A stretch of DNA of 64,000 bases from Halomonas sp. HAL1 (GCF_030544485.1 NZ_CP130610.1:3906001-3970000); one strand, 5' to 3'. Positions 43,781 through 53,403 are shown, numbered from the stretch's first letter. The notes: generated by a model not told the origin, from the sequence alone. A program made the numbers and translations.

Positions 43781-45004
43781 TCAACGTACTTGTTTAGAAA
43801 ACAGTACTCTTATACTACTTGCAACGACTAGCGCCGCATCAGTAATAAGATGAACTGGAACTCGCTCATCAGCACGGTGGCCATTTGCTTCAAGTGGATC
43901 ACTTGGACCGGCTCCATACATAATGGTGGGTATTCCTGCTTCGCTGTAATGGCGTGCATCGGTATAAAGCGGCATAGCGCCTTTCCCCACCGTTTCCCCA
44001 AGTACTTTTTGCGCCTCAGCGGCAAAAATGTCGGCTAATTCTTCTGAAATGGGCGTCGAAGTAAAAGGAGCAGCCAGCAGGCGCTGGGCAACACGCACGT
44101 TTATACCCTCTTGAAGTTTAATTGATGCGATAAGATGACGTAGCTCCCGTTCGACTTCTTCGGGGGACTCCTCTGGAATAATTCGCCGATCAATGCTGAA
44201 CGACACCCGATCAGGAACAACATTGGTATTGATTCCACCTTCGATAGTACCTATGACCAAAGAAGGAGAGCTGACTCCCGAATAGTTGGATACTACTCCA
44301 TCAAGAGATTCTCGATAGCGATAAAGAGCGTTCAAAATATGCAGGCTCGCCTCAAGAGCATCAACGCCGGTGCGATGCCAAGCCGCATGCGCAGAACGCC
44401 CATCCACCGTTACATCTAAGTGTAAACACCCATTGTGGGCAGTAATGACTTGATAAGAAAATGCAGCGCAGATTGCATAATCCGGTTGAGTAATCCCTTC
44501 AGACAACAGCCAAGCGGGACCCGTAAAACCGCCAGTTTCTTCATCATACGTAATATGCAGCTCGACGCATCCTGCATCTAAAGACTTTGTTTCAATCAAT
44601 GCTTTAAGCGCGTAGGCATAAGTGACGAAATCACTTTTCGATACGGCGGCGCCACGGCCATAGAGCCACCCTTGCTCAACCTCCCCTCCATAAGGATCTT
44701 TGCTCCACCCTCCCCCTGGTGGCACCGCATCCCCATGAGCATTCAGTACTACAGTAGGCCCAGGGCCAAAGCGGTGCCTAACCACCAAATTCATCACCCG
44801 CTGTAAGCCATGCTGTTGGCATACCTCGTTAGGTACACGATGCTGTTCCACCTCGAAACCCATTAGCCCCAGGAGCTCAGTGGCACATAACGCATGGGCT
44901 AACCCATCTCCGGGGGGGTTATCGGAAGGCACCTGCACCAAGCGCTGCAACATTACCACTTGGTCGTTAGCACGCTGGTCCAACCATACTTTTAGCTCGT
45001 CCAT
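43781..45004 (-). CDS. M20-family metallohydrolase (ArgE/DapE/acylase-like)
   Basis: A 407-residue zinc hydrolase. Metal-site motifs are H90/D92 in NAHGDAVPPGG and the catalytic Glu pair in TYDEETGG (~155). In place of the usual GRGxxDMKG it has GRGAAVSKSDF, so the bridging Asp is shifted or replaced; this appears to define a subfamily. A dimerisation domain (~185-295) interrupts the catalytic domain. It is the last gene of a leftward cluster of amidohydrolases and would remove an N-acyl or N-carbamoyl group. GGAAC precedes the start. Confidence 0.82.
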   Translation of the reverse strand: MDELKVWLDQRANDQVVMLQRLVQVPSDNPPGDGLAHALCATELLGLMGFEVEQHRVPNEVCQQHGLQRVMNLVVRHRFGPGPTVVLNAHGDAVPPGGGWSKDPYGGEVEQGWLYGRGAAVSKSDFVTYAYALKALIETKSLDAGCVELHITYDEETGGFTGPAWLLSEGITQPDYAICAAFSYQVITAHNGCLHLDVTVDGRSAHAAWHRTGVDALEASLHILNALYRYRESLDGVVSNYSGVSSPSLVIGTIEGGINTNVVPDRVSFSIDRRIIPEESPEEVERELRHLIASIKLQEGINVRVAQRLLAAPFTSTPISEELADIFAAEAQKVLGETVGKGAMPLYTDARHYSEAGIPTIMYGAGPSDPLEANGHRADERVPVHLITDAALVVASSIRVLFSKQVR

Positions 45005-45015
45005 TTATTAGTTCC

Positions 45016-46458
45016 TTAACAGCATCCCAATCGTTCGCGATAGTAAGCAGCTACTTGTTGCTCGATAGCAGGCCATGCATTTTGCAGATCAGATCGCTGG
45101 CTTAATGCACTTCGATACATAGTGCGTAGCTCGGTATGAACTTCCTCTAGATCCATTGTCACCAGCTTGCCTTGCTCAACAATTGATCGTCCCCCTACGA
45201 CAAGGCTATCAAGATGACGACGTGTCGCTCGGGCAAATAGAAGATCTTCACTGCTCACCTCAAATAAATCGTCAGCATTCAGCTTCGTAAGATCCAGAGA
45301 CACCCAGTCCGCATCATCTCCTTGCTCTACCAATGCACTTTCACGCCCCAGGGAGAGTCGGCCTGCCGAAGTGGCCGCCTTAAGCATACGAGCGCGTATA
45401 GCGTCATCGGCAAAGCCTGGCTGTGCGTGAAGAAGCGTATTGAGCCGGACTTCACGAAGCGCATCGTCATCCTCATCCAGCGCACAACCATCAATGCCCA
45501 TCGCTACCTTACAGCCTGCTTCCCACATAGCCGCCACAGGCGCTAGGCCGGAACGCAAATGCAGGTTCGAGCTGGTATTAATAGCAATGGTGGCACCTGA
45601 AGCAGCGATTAAATCGAGCTCGTCCGGGCGTGCCCAAACGCAATGGGCTAGCGTTAAACGGGGAGATAGAAGACCTATTTCATTTAAGTAGTGAACAATG
45701 CCATTAGGAAACTGTTTATCAGCCCACTCTCGCTGGTAGCGTGTTTCAAGTAAATGCATATGCACCCGACGGCCGGTTCGCGCTGAGGCTTCAGCGACCT
45801 CGCGGAGCAGCGCATCAGAGCACCACTGTACCCCGGTGGGACCAAATTGAATGTTCACATCCAAGCCTTCCACAGCACTTACTATCCCCTCCACCTGCTG
45901 CACCTGTTCCTTGGGCGTCAACGAAGGTAAGCTGAAGTAGCGCTCCACTACTCTGCGTTCCGTCGTGCCAAGCTGGCCTGTCACGTTGGTATGGTCGCTA
46001 TACACAAGTGGGTTTTGATCGCGCAGTCCGACAGCAAACGTTAAACGGATACCCACGGCTTTCGCAGCTTCAGCAATTTTTCGAACTTCATCTTCCAACG
46101 CATCCAAACCTTGTGGTCGAGTACAGTGCATCATGACTGAGGCACAGCCGCCTTCTGCTGCGCGTCCAAAGGCAGCGCAAGCTGCTAGGTACGGGTCAAC
46201 AGAGGGCATTACCGCTAAGCGGAGTAGCCAAGTTTCAAGCGGTTTTCCCGATGCACCAAAAGAGGTCGTGGATAAAGGGCGTCCATGGTCGTGGGCATTT
46301 GCAAGGGCCGGTATTATTAAGCGTTTAGGAATTGGGTCAGTTGCAGATGCTAGTGGGTTTATTTTGCTGATCACACCATCGCTGACTTCAACTGCACAAG
46401 GGCCTTCTAATTGAAAAGAGCTGCCGCGAATCGCGGCAGCGAATTGATAGTGACTCAT
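45016..46458 (-). CDS. Cytosine/triazine deaminase-like amidohydrolase
   Basis: A 480-residue metal-dependent amidohydrolase. Metal ligands are H56/H58 (ANAHDHGRP), His in RVHMHLLETRYQREW, His in LTLAHCVWARPDEL and Asp in VAMGIDGCALDEDDD. The HLLET and AHCVW motifs are those of the cytosine deaminase/AtzB/TrzN/guanine deaminase branch, which removes an amino or halogen group from an N-heterocycle. Lies 11 bases upstream of the M20 hydrolase. The true substrate is unknown. Confidence 0.82.
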   Translation of the reverse strand: MSHYQFAAAIRGSSFQLEGPCAVEVSDGVISKINPLASATDPIPKRLIIPALANAHDHGRPLSTTSFGASGKPLETWLLRLAVMPSVDPYLAACAAFGRAAEGGCASVMMHCTRPQGLDALEDEVRKIAEAAKAVGIRLTFAVGLRDQNPLVYSDHTNVTGQLGTTERRVVERYFSLPSLTPKEQVQQVEGIVSAVEGLDVNIQFGPTGVQWCSDALLREVAEASARTGRRVHMHLLETRYQREWADKQFPNGIVHYLNEIGLLSPRLTLAHCVWARPDELDLIAASGATIAINTSSNLHLRSGLAPVAAMWEAGCKVAMGIDGCALDEDDDALREVRLNTLLHAQPGFADDAIRARMLKAATSAGRLSLGRESALVEQGDDADWVSLDLTKLNADDLFEVSSEDLLFARATRRHLDSLVVGGRSIVEQGKLVTMDLEEVHTELRTMYRSALSQRSDLQNAWPAIEQQVAAYYRERLGCC

Positions 46459-46518
46459 ACAACTTTCTCTTATATACGGCAGCTGATTTCGCCGAGGTTA
46501 ACGTTGGAAGATCAGAGG

Positions 46519-47535
46519 CTATAGTGACCTTTCATCCAAAGGCGGCAAAAACTCAGCAGTGTAAACATCGGCAACATCAGGCGTACTAGAGAGTTCATAG
46601 AGTTCTACAATAGTGTCAATTGAACGAGCAAGCCGTTCCTCATCGACCGCACCAATACCCAACTGCTTAGACTCATCAGAAATAATTACATTATCAAGGG
46701 CGAACTGAAGCCGTTGCGCTTCAGCTTCGCCGTCAAGAAACCCTTCCTCTGCTAAAAGGGCCTCTATCCCAAGTTGGGGCTCATCTATCACATCTTGAAC
46801 GGCACGGTTGATTGCACTAACTAAACCTGCAACTGCCTCAGGCTGCTCCTCTATCAGAGATCGCGAAACCATCACGCCATTTGAGTAAACCTCAACCCCA
46901 TAATCTCCATAAGGAAACCAGCGGTAGTCTGTCTCGGGATCATGACCTTGCGCTACCAAATTCATATAGCTAGTAACATTGAAGACTAACGAGCCATCAA
47001 CATCGCCACCGTTAAGTAACTGTTCCTGAAGATTAGGAGCCACGTTAGTAATCTCAACTTCATCAAGATTAATACCAGCTGCTTCAGCGAATACCGGAAA
47101 CAGTCGTGTCGAAGCACTTCCTGCTGGAGCTCCTAGCGTAGAACCTTCAATATCTTCAACACTTTGGATAGGCCCATCCGCCTTGGTTAGGAGTGCGAAA
47201 GGCGGCTGATTATAAATTTGATATACCATTACTGGTGTACGTTCAGGGCGCTCAGCGGCGTTCTGGATGATAGCGTTCATATCACCAAATCCAGCATCAT
47301 AAGCGCCGGACATAATCCGACTAACAGTAGCGGCTGATCCTTCCCCTTGGTCGATTCGAACATCCAACCCCGCCTCCTCAAAATAGCCGCGCTCCTGTGC
47401 CACGTAATACCAGGCATGTACCCCTTGAATACTCCAGTCTAAGGTAAAATTAATGCGTAATAGGTCGGCATGAGCGGTTAATGGAGTAAACGCACAAGCC
47501 AGTAATAAACCGTTAACTGATTTAGTAATTTTCAT
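46519..47535 (-). CDS. NMT1/THI5-like ABC substrate-binding protein (first of two)
   Basis: A 338-residue periplasmic protein with a Sec signal (MKITKSVNGLLLACAFTPLTAHA). The mature start LRINFTLDWSIQGVHAWYYV and AQERGYFEEAGLDVRIDQGEG are typical of the ThiY/SsuA/NMT1 family, which binds pyrimidines, sulfonates or formyl-aminopyrimidines. Encoded directly after the permease gene (22-base gap). A close relative is encoded at 51472. Confidence 0.87.
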   Translation of the reverse strand: MKITKSVNGLLLACAFTPLTAHADLLRINFTLDWSIQGVHAWYYVAQERGYFEEAGLDVRIDQGEGSAATVSRIMSGAYDAGFGDMNAIIQNAAERPERTPVMVYQIYNQPPFALLTKADGPIQSVEDIEGSTLGAPAGSASTRLFPVFAEAAGINLDEVEITNVAPNLQEQLLNGGDVDGSLVFNVTSYMNLVAQGHDPETDYRWFPYGDYGVEVYSNGVMVSRSLIEEQPEAVAGLVSAINRAVQDVIDEPQLGIEALLAEEGFLDGEAEAQRLQFALDNVIISDESKQLGIGAVDEERLARSIDTIVELYELSSTPDVADVYTAEFLPPLDERSL

Positions 47536-47557
47536 AAGAAGTTCCTCAGGGTATTGA

Positions 47558-48337
47558 TCAAGCAGCAGCCAGATCGGATTTGCGCATCGCCCAGCCGGTC
47601 ACTCTGCGCTCGATAATGGAGAAAATCAGGTAAAGCGTCACGCCAAGGATGGCGAGCAGGAAAAGGCCAGCAAATACGAGGGGTACATCAAAGCTGGAAG
47701 TAGCAATCATCATGACGTTACCAATGCCTCGGTTGGAGGCGATGGTTTCAGCTAATACCGTCCCGACAAAAGCAAGGGTGATAGCCACTTTGAGAGAGGC
47801 AAAGAAATAAGGCATGGCTCTTGGAATGCCCACGTTCCAGAGGATTTCACGCTTTTTGGCGCCTAGCGATTTGAGCACATCCTCAAGCTCAGGTTCGGTA
47901 GTGGCTAGCCCTGTGGCCACGTTAACCACTACGGGAAAAATGCAGATCACAAAGGAAGTCAGAACGGCGGGAACGGTACCACTGCCGAACCAAAGTACGA
48001 AGATCGGTACAACAGCCACCTTGGGAATTGACGAAAAGCCGACTAGCAGCGGGTATGCCGTATCATAAGCCACCTTAGATGAGCCGACGATGGCACCCAG
48101 AAACATGCCGACTGTTACGCCCATGACAAACCCGGTAAGCGTCGTACTTAACGTCTGAATGACATGGGGCAATAACTGTGGAAACCGGGCAATGAGTGTA
48201 TCCATCACTATGGTAGGTCTTGGCAAGACAATCTCAGGAATGCCAAACAGTATGCAAATGATTTCCCAAGCTACGAAAAATCCCAATATTAGCGCGGCAG
48301 CCGCAAGCTTCTGACGCATTTTATCTACGAATTCCAT
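47558..48337 (-). CDS. ABC transporter permease (SsuC/ThiX/TauC type)
   Basis: A 259-residue permease with six helices and the coupling loop LKSLGAKKREILWNVGIPRAMPYF. The strong AGGAGG before ATG 48337 fixes the start and rejects an in-frame ATG seven codons upstream. Works with the ATPase encoded 10 bases upstream and with one or both of the cluster's binding proteins. Confidence 0.88.
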   Translation of the reverse strand: MEFVDKMRQKLAAAALILGFFVAWEIICILFGIPEIVLPRPTIVMDTLIARFPQLLPHVIQTLSTTLTGFVMGVTVGMFLGAIVGSSKVAYDTAYPLLVGFSSIPKVAVVPIFVLWFGSGTVPAVLTSFVICIFPVVVNVATGLATTEPELEDVLKSLGAKKREILWNVGIPRAMPYFFASLKVAITLAFVGTVLAETIASNRGIGNVMMIATSSFDVPLVFAGLFLLAILGVTLYLIFSIIERRVTGWAMRKSDLAAA

Positions 48338-48347
48338 TGGAATCCTC

Positions 48348-49211
48348 CTAGGCAGCATCTGGCCGGGTATGAGTAATCAGTTCACGCAGCTGTTGCGTCA
48401 ACTTGACGAACTCTTGCTCGTAGGTCATGGGGATAGTACGTGGCCGCGGCAGCGAAACACGCTGGTCGTCAATAATTTGACCGGGTCGAGGACTCATCAC
48501 ACAGATACGCGTGCCAAGGTAAGCCGCTTCACGCAGATCGTGAGTGACCAGCAGCACCGTTGGCTGGCTTTCCAGCCAGAGGTTTTGAAGAATTCCCCAT
48601 AACTCTTCGCGGGTGAATTGGTCTAATGCACCAAAGGGCTCATCAAGCAGTAATAACTCGGGATCGTGAATCAAGGCTCTGCAGAGCGAAGCCCGCTGCA
48701 ACATACCCCCAGAGAGTTGCCAGGTTTTCTTATCACCAAAGCCTTTTAAGCCAACCTTTTCCAGCAAAGCATCCGCGCGATCTTTGAACTCGCCTTTACG
48801 CTCTTTACGGTATCGAGATCGAAAAGGAGGCACTATTTTAAGGGGCAGCATGACATTGTCGCGCACGCTGAGCCAAGGCAGCATGGTCGGGTTCTGAAAG
48901 GCCATGCCTACCTCGATACGCTTGGCCCCAAGCTCGCGTCCGCCAACATGCACATGGCCCGACGAAGGCGCAAGCAGGTTGCTGACCAGCTTTAAAATGG
49001 TCGATTTACCACAGCCAGAAGGCCCCACCAAGGCTACAAACTCGCCCTTTTCGACTTTCAGATTAGTGGGCGCCAGTGCCTGGATGGCTTTTTTACCGCG
49101 CCCATAGACCACCTCGGCCCCTTCTAGTTTAATAGCTTCGAAATTTGAGCCTTCTTTTTGCTGAGCTAGCGGACTAGATAACTGACCGGCTTCTACGGAA
49201 TTGGTTATCAT
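48348..49211 (-). CDS. ABC transporter ATPase (SsuB/ThiZ/TauB type)
   Basis: A 287-residue ATPase: Walker A GPSGCGKST, signature LSGGMLQRASLCRALI, Walker B LLLLDEPFGALDQFTREEL, His switch in VTHDLREAAYLG. The SGGMLQR variant is typical of the nitrate/taurine/thiamin-precursor importers. Overlaps the upstream dihydroorotase-like gene by 4 bases, so hydrolase and transporter are translationally coupled. Confidence 0.9.
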   Translation of the reverse strand: MITNSVEAGQLSSPLAQQKEGSNFEAIKLEGAEVVYGRGKKAIQALAPTNLKVEKGEFVALVGPSGCGKSTILKLVSNLLAPSSGHVHVGGRELGAKRIEVGMAFQNPTMLPWLSVRDNVMLPLKIVPPFRSRYRKERKGEFKDRADALLEKVGLKGFGDKKTWQLSGGMLQRASLCRALIHDPELLLLDEPFGALDQFTREELWGILQNLWLESQPTVLLVTHDLREAAYLGTRICVMSPRPGQIIDDQRVSLPRPRTIPMTYEQEFVKLTQQLRELITHTRPDAA

Positions 49212-50656
49212 GACGTAACCTCCTCCTTATGAACGGATGTCTTGGCAATTTCGGCTGCCAGGGTTTTGTCGCTATTGACGAGTTTGGCTGTCGGCATCTG
49301 CTGCACACGCTTCACCGACAGGCCGCTGCCTTTCGCTTCGCTTTGCAGTGTGCGGTCACGCATTGCAAACCTTCCGCGTACCAGGGTATGCACCGGCAAC
49401 CCCTTTACAGGCCAACCGTGGAAAGGGGTAGCACGCGCCCGATGGGAATGAAGAGTTTCCTGATCAATAACCTCCTGGCGCTCCAGATCAACAAGAGCAA
49501 TATCGGCATCTGCGCCGACCGTTAGCGATCCCTTTCGTGGGTAGAGCCCCCATGCTTTAGCGGGTGCCACCGCACTGATCCGGACGTACTCCTGCAGGGT
49601 GATCTTCCCTTCGCTAACGGCGGTTAACATCAGCGGCATCTGGGTTTCAACACCCGGGAAACCACAATCCGCTTCCCAGATCACCTCATTATGCTGCTCG
49701 TTTGGGGTGTGGGGCGCATGATCGGTAGCAATCATATCCAAAGTGCCATCACGGACGGCTTCCCAGAGCGCATCGCTATCTGCGGACTCACGAATAGGCG
49801 GATTGACGCGCATCAAGCTGCCTAGCGTGGCGTAATCGCGTGTGTCCATCATCAGGTAGTGAGGACATGTTTCGCTGGTAATATCGACACCGCGCTGCTT
49901 GGCTTCGCGCATGGGCCGTAATTCCGCTGCTGATGAAACATGCAGCACGTGAATACGGGCGCCGGTCCACTCGGCAAGAATGGCTGCTCGGGATACCGCT
50001 TCTACTGCCACAACATCTGGACGCGCCGCTACATGAGCTAATGCATCGTTACGTCCAGCCGCCCGCAATCTCTCGTAACGCCATGCCATGATTGAGGCAG
50101 TTTCAGCATGTAGAGAAGTACGCAACCCGTAAGGGGCTACTCGCTCGAAGGCTTCCAACATTGCACCGGTTGAGGGTGAGGGGAGATTTCCAAATGTATT
50201 GCCCATGAAGCACTTAAAACCAATAACACCACACTCTGCCAGTGCTTCTAACTGATCGACGTTATCCTCCGCCATCAAACCATAGATGCCAAAATCGACA
50301 TACGCCTGCTGTTCAGCGAGCGTCAGCTTGTCGGCAAAAGCCTCCGGTGTAGCGGTTGGCGGGTTCGTATTAGGCATCTCAAAGACAGTGGTAACGCCCC
50401 CCATGGCAGCCGCCGCCGTGCCACTTTCCCAAGTCTCCTTGTGGGTATAACCCGGTTCACGAAAGTGGACATGCACATCAATGGCGCCTGGTAAAAGGTG
50501 CAACCCCGTAGCATCGAGCACTTCCTTGGCAGGAGGCATGCTGCTTTCTTCACCAACGGCGATGATCTTTCCGTCGCGGATGGCAATGGCGGCTTTATGA
50601 GTTGTTTCATGGCTAACTATGTGGCCATTGATAATAACGAGATCTGCTTGAGTCAT
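49208..50656 (-). CDS. Dihydroorotase/allantoinase/hydantoinase-like cyclic amidohydrolase
   Basis: A 482-residue amidohydrolase with a binuclear metal site: H62/H64 in IDVHVHFREPGYTHKE, carboxylated Lys148 in GVIGFKCFMGNT, His in HVLHVSS and Asp in MIATDHAPHT. The FREPG motif fits dihydroorotase and allantoinase; length suits either, but no pyr or allantoin genes are nearby. It opens cyclic ureide or imide rings. GAGGAG before ATG 50656 rejects the longer in-frame start. The ring-opening product would suit the M20 and isochorismatase-type hydrolases in the same cluster. Confidence 0.82.
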   Translation of the reverse strand: MTQADLVIINGHIVSHETTHKAAIAIRDGKIIAVGEESSMPPAKEVLDATGLHLLPGAIDVHVHFREPGYTHKETWESGTAAAAMGGVTTVFEMPNTNPPTATPEAFADKLTLAEQQAYVDFGIYGLMAEDNVDQLEALAECGVIGFKCFMGNTFGNLPSPSTGAMLEAFERVAPYGLRTSLHAETASIMAWRYERLRAAGRNDALAHVAARPDVVAVEAVSRAAILAEWTGARIHVLHVSSAAELRPMREAKQRGVDITSETCPHYLMMDTRDYATLGSLMRVNPPIRESADSDALWEAVRDGTLDMIATDHAPHTPNEQHNEVIWEADCGFPGVETQMPLMLTAVSEGKITLQEYVRISAVAPAKAWGLYPRKGSLTVGADADIALVDLERQEVIDQETLHSHRARATPFHGWPVKGLPVHTLVRGRFAMRDRTLQSEAKGSGLSVKRVQQMPTAKLVNSDKTLAAEIAKTSVHKEEVTS

Positions 50657-50666
50657 AAGTTTCTCC

Positions 50667-51461
50667 TCAAAGAGCGGCCCAGCCGCCATCTACAGGCAGG
50701 TCAGCACCGGTAATCTGTCGTGAGCGGTCGCTGGCCATAAACAGGCAGGCGTCGGCAATATCCTGAGCGGTGGAAATACGCTGGAGGGCATAGTCTTCAG
50801 CATGTCGCTGAGCGGCCTCTTCCTCGCTGATACCTAGCCTTGCCGCCATATCGGGGCATACCTTAGTGCGAAAGCGCTGACCATCGACCATCCCAGGGGC
50901 AACGATGTTGATGTTAATGTTGTAGGGGCCCGCTTCGAGCGCCATGCTTTTAGTAATACCTCTAAGTCCCCATTTGGATGCGGAATACGCCATGCGCCCC
51001 GCTTTCCCGCGCATACCAAATGTGCCGCCAACGTTGACGATTTTGCCGCTACGACGCGCCATCATCCCTGGCATTACGGCACGCATAGTGTTGAAACAGC
51101 CTGACATGTTGAGACGAACAATCTCTTCAAACTCTTCAAAGGTGGTATCAGCACCCGACTTACCTACTGGTCCCGAGCCACCCGCTACATTGACGAGCAC
51201 ATCAGGCACGTCGCCAAAGGTTTCTCGGATACGGGCAACGGCCTGTTCGCACTGATCCGATTTTGTTATGTCACAAGCCACCAGCACGACATCAATGCCC
51301 TGATCACGTAGCTCCTTTTCAAGGACTGACACCGCCTCTATGTCTCTGGCTAACAGCGCCAGTCTGGCTCCCTCGACAGCAAATGCGCGGGTGATCGCAT
51401 CCCCCATGCCCTTTGATGGTCCTGTGATAGCTATGATTTTTTTGTTTAGCATCAAATCCAT
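50667..51461 (-). CDS. SDR-family NAD(P)-dependent oxidoreductase
   Basis: A 264-residue short-chain dehydrogenase with the cofactor motif ITGPSKGMGDAITRAFA, NVAGGSG, and the catalytic Tyr-Lys in MAYSASKWGLRGI. The second Gly of the usual TGxxxGxG is kept, although the first variable residues are PSK. Start ATG 51461 lies ten bases after the binding-protein gene; ATG 51452 is an alternative. It probably oxidises or reduces a hydroxyl/keto intermediate in this cluster. Confidence 0.85.
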   Translation of the reverse strand: MDLMLNKKIIAITGPSKGMGDAITRAFAVEGARLALLARDIEAVSVLEKELRDQGIDVVLVACDITKSDQCEQAVARIRETFGDVPDVLVNVAGGSGPVGKSGADTTFEEFEEIVRLNMSGCFNTMRAVMPGMMARRSGKIVNVGGTFGMRGKAGRMAYSASKWGLRGITKSMALEAGPYNININIVAPGMVDGQRFRTKVCPDMAARLGISEEEAAQRHAEDYALQRISTAQDIADACLFMASDRSRQITGADLPVDGGWAAL

Positions 51462-51471
51462 GACTTTTTCC

Positions 51472-52521
51472 TTATTCGTAGAGGGAGTAAATGCGTTCTT
51501 CTTCAGGCGGAAGGAAATCAGTGTTGAAGACCGTTTCCAGTTCAGGGGTATGCTCCAAACCATAGGCCGAGACGACGATGTCTATAGCCTCTCGCATGCG
51601 GTTCTGGTCAATGTTTCCAAGCCCGACTTCAGCCAGTTCTGGGTGATTCATCTCATCTTCGATGGTGGCCGCTAGGCGTGCAGTCTCGACTTCCCGATTG
51701 ATCAACGGCTCCTGGGCCATAACGGCATCCATCCCTATTTCTGGGTCGGCCAACACATCGGCCACGGCGCGGTTAATCGCCCGGACTAAGCCCCGTACAG
51801 CGTCAGGGTTTTCGTCAACAAGCTGACGCGAAACAATCAGCGCATTGGAGTAGAGGTCCATCCCATAGTCGCCATAACGGATAAAACGCAGGCGCTCATC
51901 AGGATCGATGCCAGCCAGCATGGCGTTAAATCGAACCGTATTAACAAACCCAAAAACCGCATCTACTTGTCCACGGTTGAGCATTTGCTCACGCAGGCGA
52001 GGTTCGATGTTCATCACTTCGATGCTGTCAGTATCAATGTCGGTTATAGAGGCAAAGGCAGGAAACAGGCGCAGGGCTCCGTCGTTGGCGGGTCCAGCGA
52101 TGGTTTTACCCTCTAGGTCGGCGGGTTCATGAATATCGCTATCGGTGGTCACGGCGATGGTGAACGGCGGACGCGTATAAATCATATAGACGCCAACCGG
52201 GGCATCATTGGGATGATTTGATGCGTAATTGATTAGAGCATTGATGTCACCAAAACCAACATCGTAAGTCCCAGAAGCGACACTACCGACAGCAGCACCC
52301 GAGCCAGAACCTTGATCAATAGTTAGATCCAAACCCTCCTCGGCAAAATAACCCCGCTCTTGAGCTAAGAAAAACCATGCTTGCGGCCCCTGGTAGGACC
52401 AGTTCAAAACCATCCGTAAGGGAGTATCCGCATAGACCGGGGATATTAAGCCGACCACTACTAGCACCAACAAGGTACGCCGTAAGCGTGAAACGTTCAG
52501 TAAATTGGCAAGGAAATTCAT
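51472..52521 (-). CDS. NMT1/THI5-like ABC substrate-binding protein (second of two)
   Basis: A 349-residue periplasmic protein, paralogous to that at 46519 (shared AQERGYFxEEGLDxxIDQGxG, YGDYGxxxYSN and AINRAVxDV blocks). Its Sec signal ends near SPVYADTP. No second permease or ATPase exists, so both binding proteins probably serve the single transporter at 47558-49211 with different ligands or affinities. GGAGG precedes ATG 52521. Confidence 0.87.
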   Translation of the reverse strand: MNFLANLLNVSRLRRTLLVLVVVGLISPVYADTPLRMVLNWSYQGPQAWFFLAQERGYFAEEGLDLTIDQGSGSGAAVGSVASGTYDVGFGDINALINYASNHPNDAPVGVYMIYTRPPFTIAVTTDSDIHEPADLEGKTIAGPANDGALRLFPAFASITDIDTDSIEVMNIEPRLREQMLNRGQVDAVFGFVNTVRFNAMLAGIDPDERLRFIRYGDYGMDLYSNALIVSRQLVDENPDAVRGLVRAINRAVADVLADPEIGMDAVMAQEPLINREVETARLAATIEDEMNHPELAEVGLGNIDQNRMREAIDIVVSAYGLEHTPELETVFNTDFLPPEEERIYSLYE

Positions 52522-52561
52522 AGAGGACCTCCAAAAAACATGAGTTAAAAGACCAAGAGGG

Positions 52562-53296
52562 CTAATCGACTAGCGAGCAGCCCACAGCAGTGAATCCGTA
52601 TAACTGTCGAATCAACGTGAGTGCCGCCTGCTTTGAAGCTTCAGGCGATGGTGTCGCTACAGCGTCTTCCATAAGCACAACGTTGTAGCCAAGAAAGGAG
52701 GCATCCTGGAGCGTTGCCATGACACATCGCTCGGTATTGATGCCGGCAAAAAGAAGAGTGGAAACGTCTAAACGACGAAGAATTGCATCCAGCTCGGTAT
52801 GCCAAAATCCACTAAAGCGGCTTTTATGAACTACGATGTCTTCCACAGCAGGCTTCAGTTCATCAATAGCCTCAGCTCCCCACTCATCACTTACCAAAAT
52901 GCGATGACCGGCTGCAGCCTTATCCCCATACCCTTTACGTTTACCAAAGCGTGTACCAAACATTAATTGGCTGTGGCTGAGTTCCAGAGTGTCGCCCCTG
53001 ACGCCCCAGTGCAGATGAATCACCGGCACCTCTCGTTCGCGGGCACTACTTATTAACGCTGCAACGTCGCCAATAATATCCCTTGCATAAGCAATATTTG
53101 TTCCACTCGTGGCGAACCAGCCATCGGAGTGACAAAAGTCGTTCTGCATATCCACCACTACCAGCGCGCTCCTTGCCAGGTCGATAGCGACATTGGAAGG
53201 CTTTGCCGTAAGCGTTAGTGGCAAAGGGGATCGCTTCTCCCTGATCAGGGAGACCACAGAATGGGAATTGGTAAACGGAATGGATTGGGGAGTCAT
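52562..53296 (-). CDS. Isochorismatase-family cysteine hydrolase (RutB/biuret hydrolase/N-carbamoylase-like)
   Basis: A 244-residue cysteine hydrolase. The triad is D49 (VVVDMQNDFC), K158 (VVHKSRFSGFW) and C191 (GINTERCVMATLQDA). This family cleaves ureidoacrylate, biuret, N-carbamoylsarcosine, maleamate or nicotinamide amide bonds. First gene of the leftward hydrolase cluster, with AGGAGG before its ATG, and divergent from the LysR gene. Its amide/ureide chemistry complements the ring-opening dihydroorotase-like enzyme. Confidence 0.85.
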   Translation of the reverse strand: MTPQSIPFTNSHSVVSLIREKRSPLPLTLTAKPSNVAIDLARSALVVVDMQNDFCHSDGWFATSGTNIAYARDIIGDVAALISSAREREVPVIHLHWGVRGDTLELSHSQLMFGTRFGKRKGYGDKAAAGHRILVSDEWGAEAIDELKPAVEDIVVHKSRFSGFWHTELDAILRRLDVSTLLFAGINTERCVMATLQDASFLGYNVVLMEDAVATPSPEASKQAALTLIRQLYGFTAVGCSLVD

Positions 53297-53403
53297 AAGC
53301 AGCCTCCTAATGGACTGCCTTCAGACTAGCTCTGCCTGAGCGGTGATATCTATTGCTAAAAAATTCAGATAGTGTTCTAAAAAACTCAACGCTAGGAGAA
53401 AAC

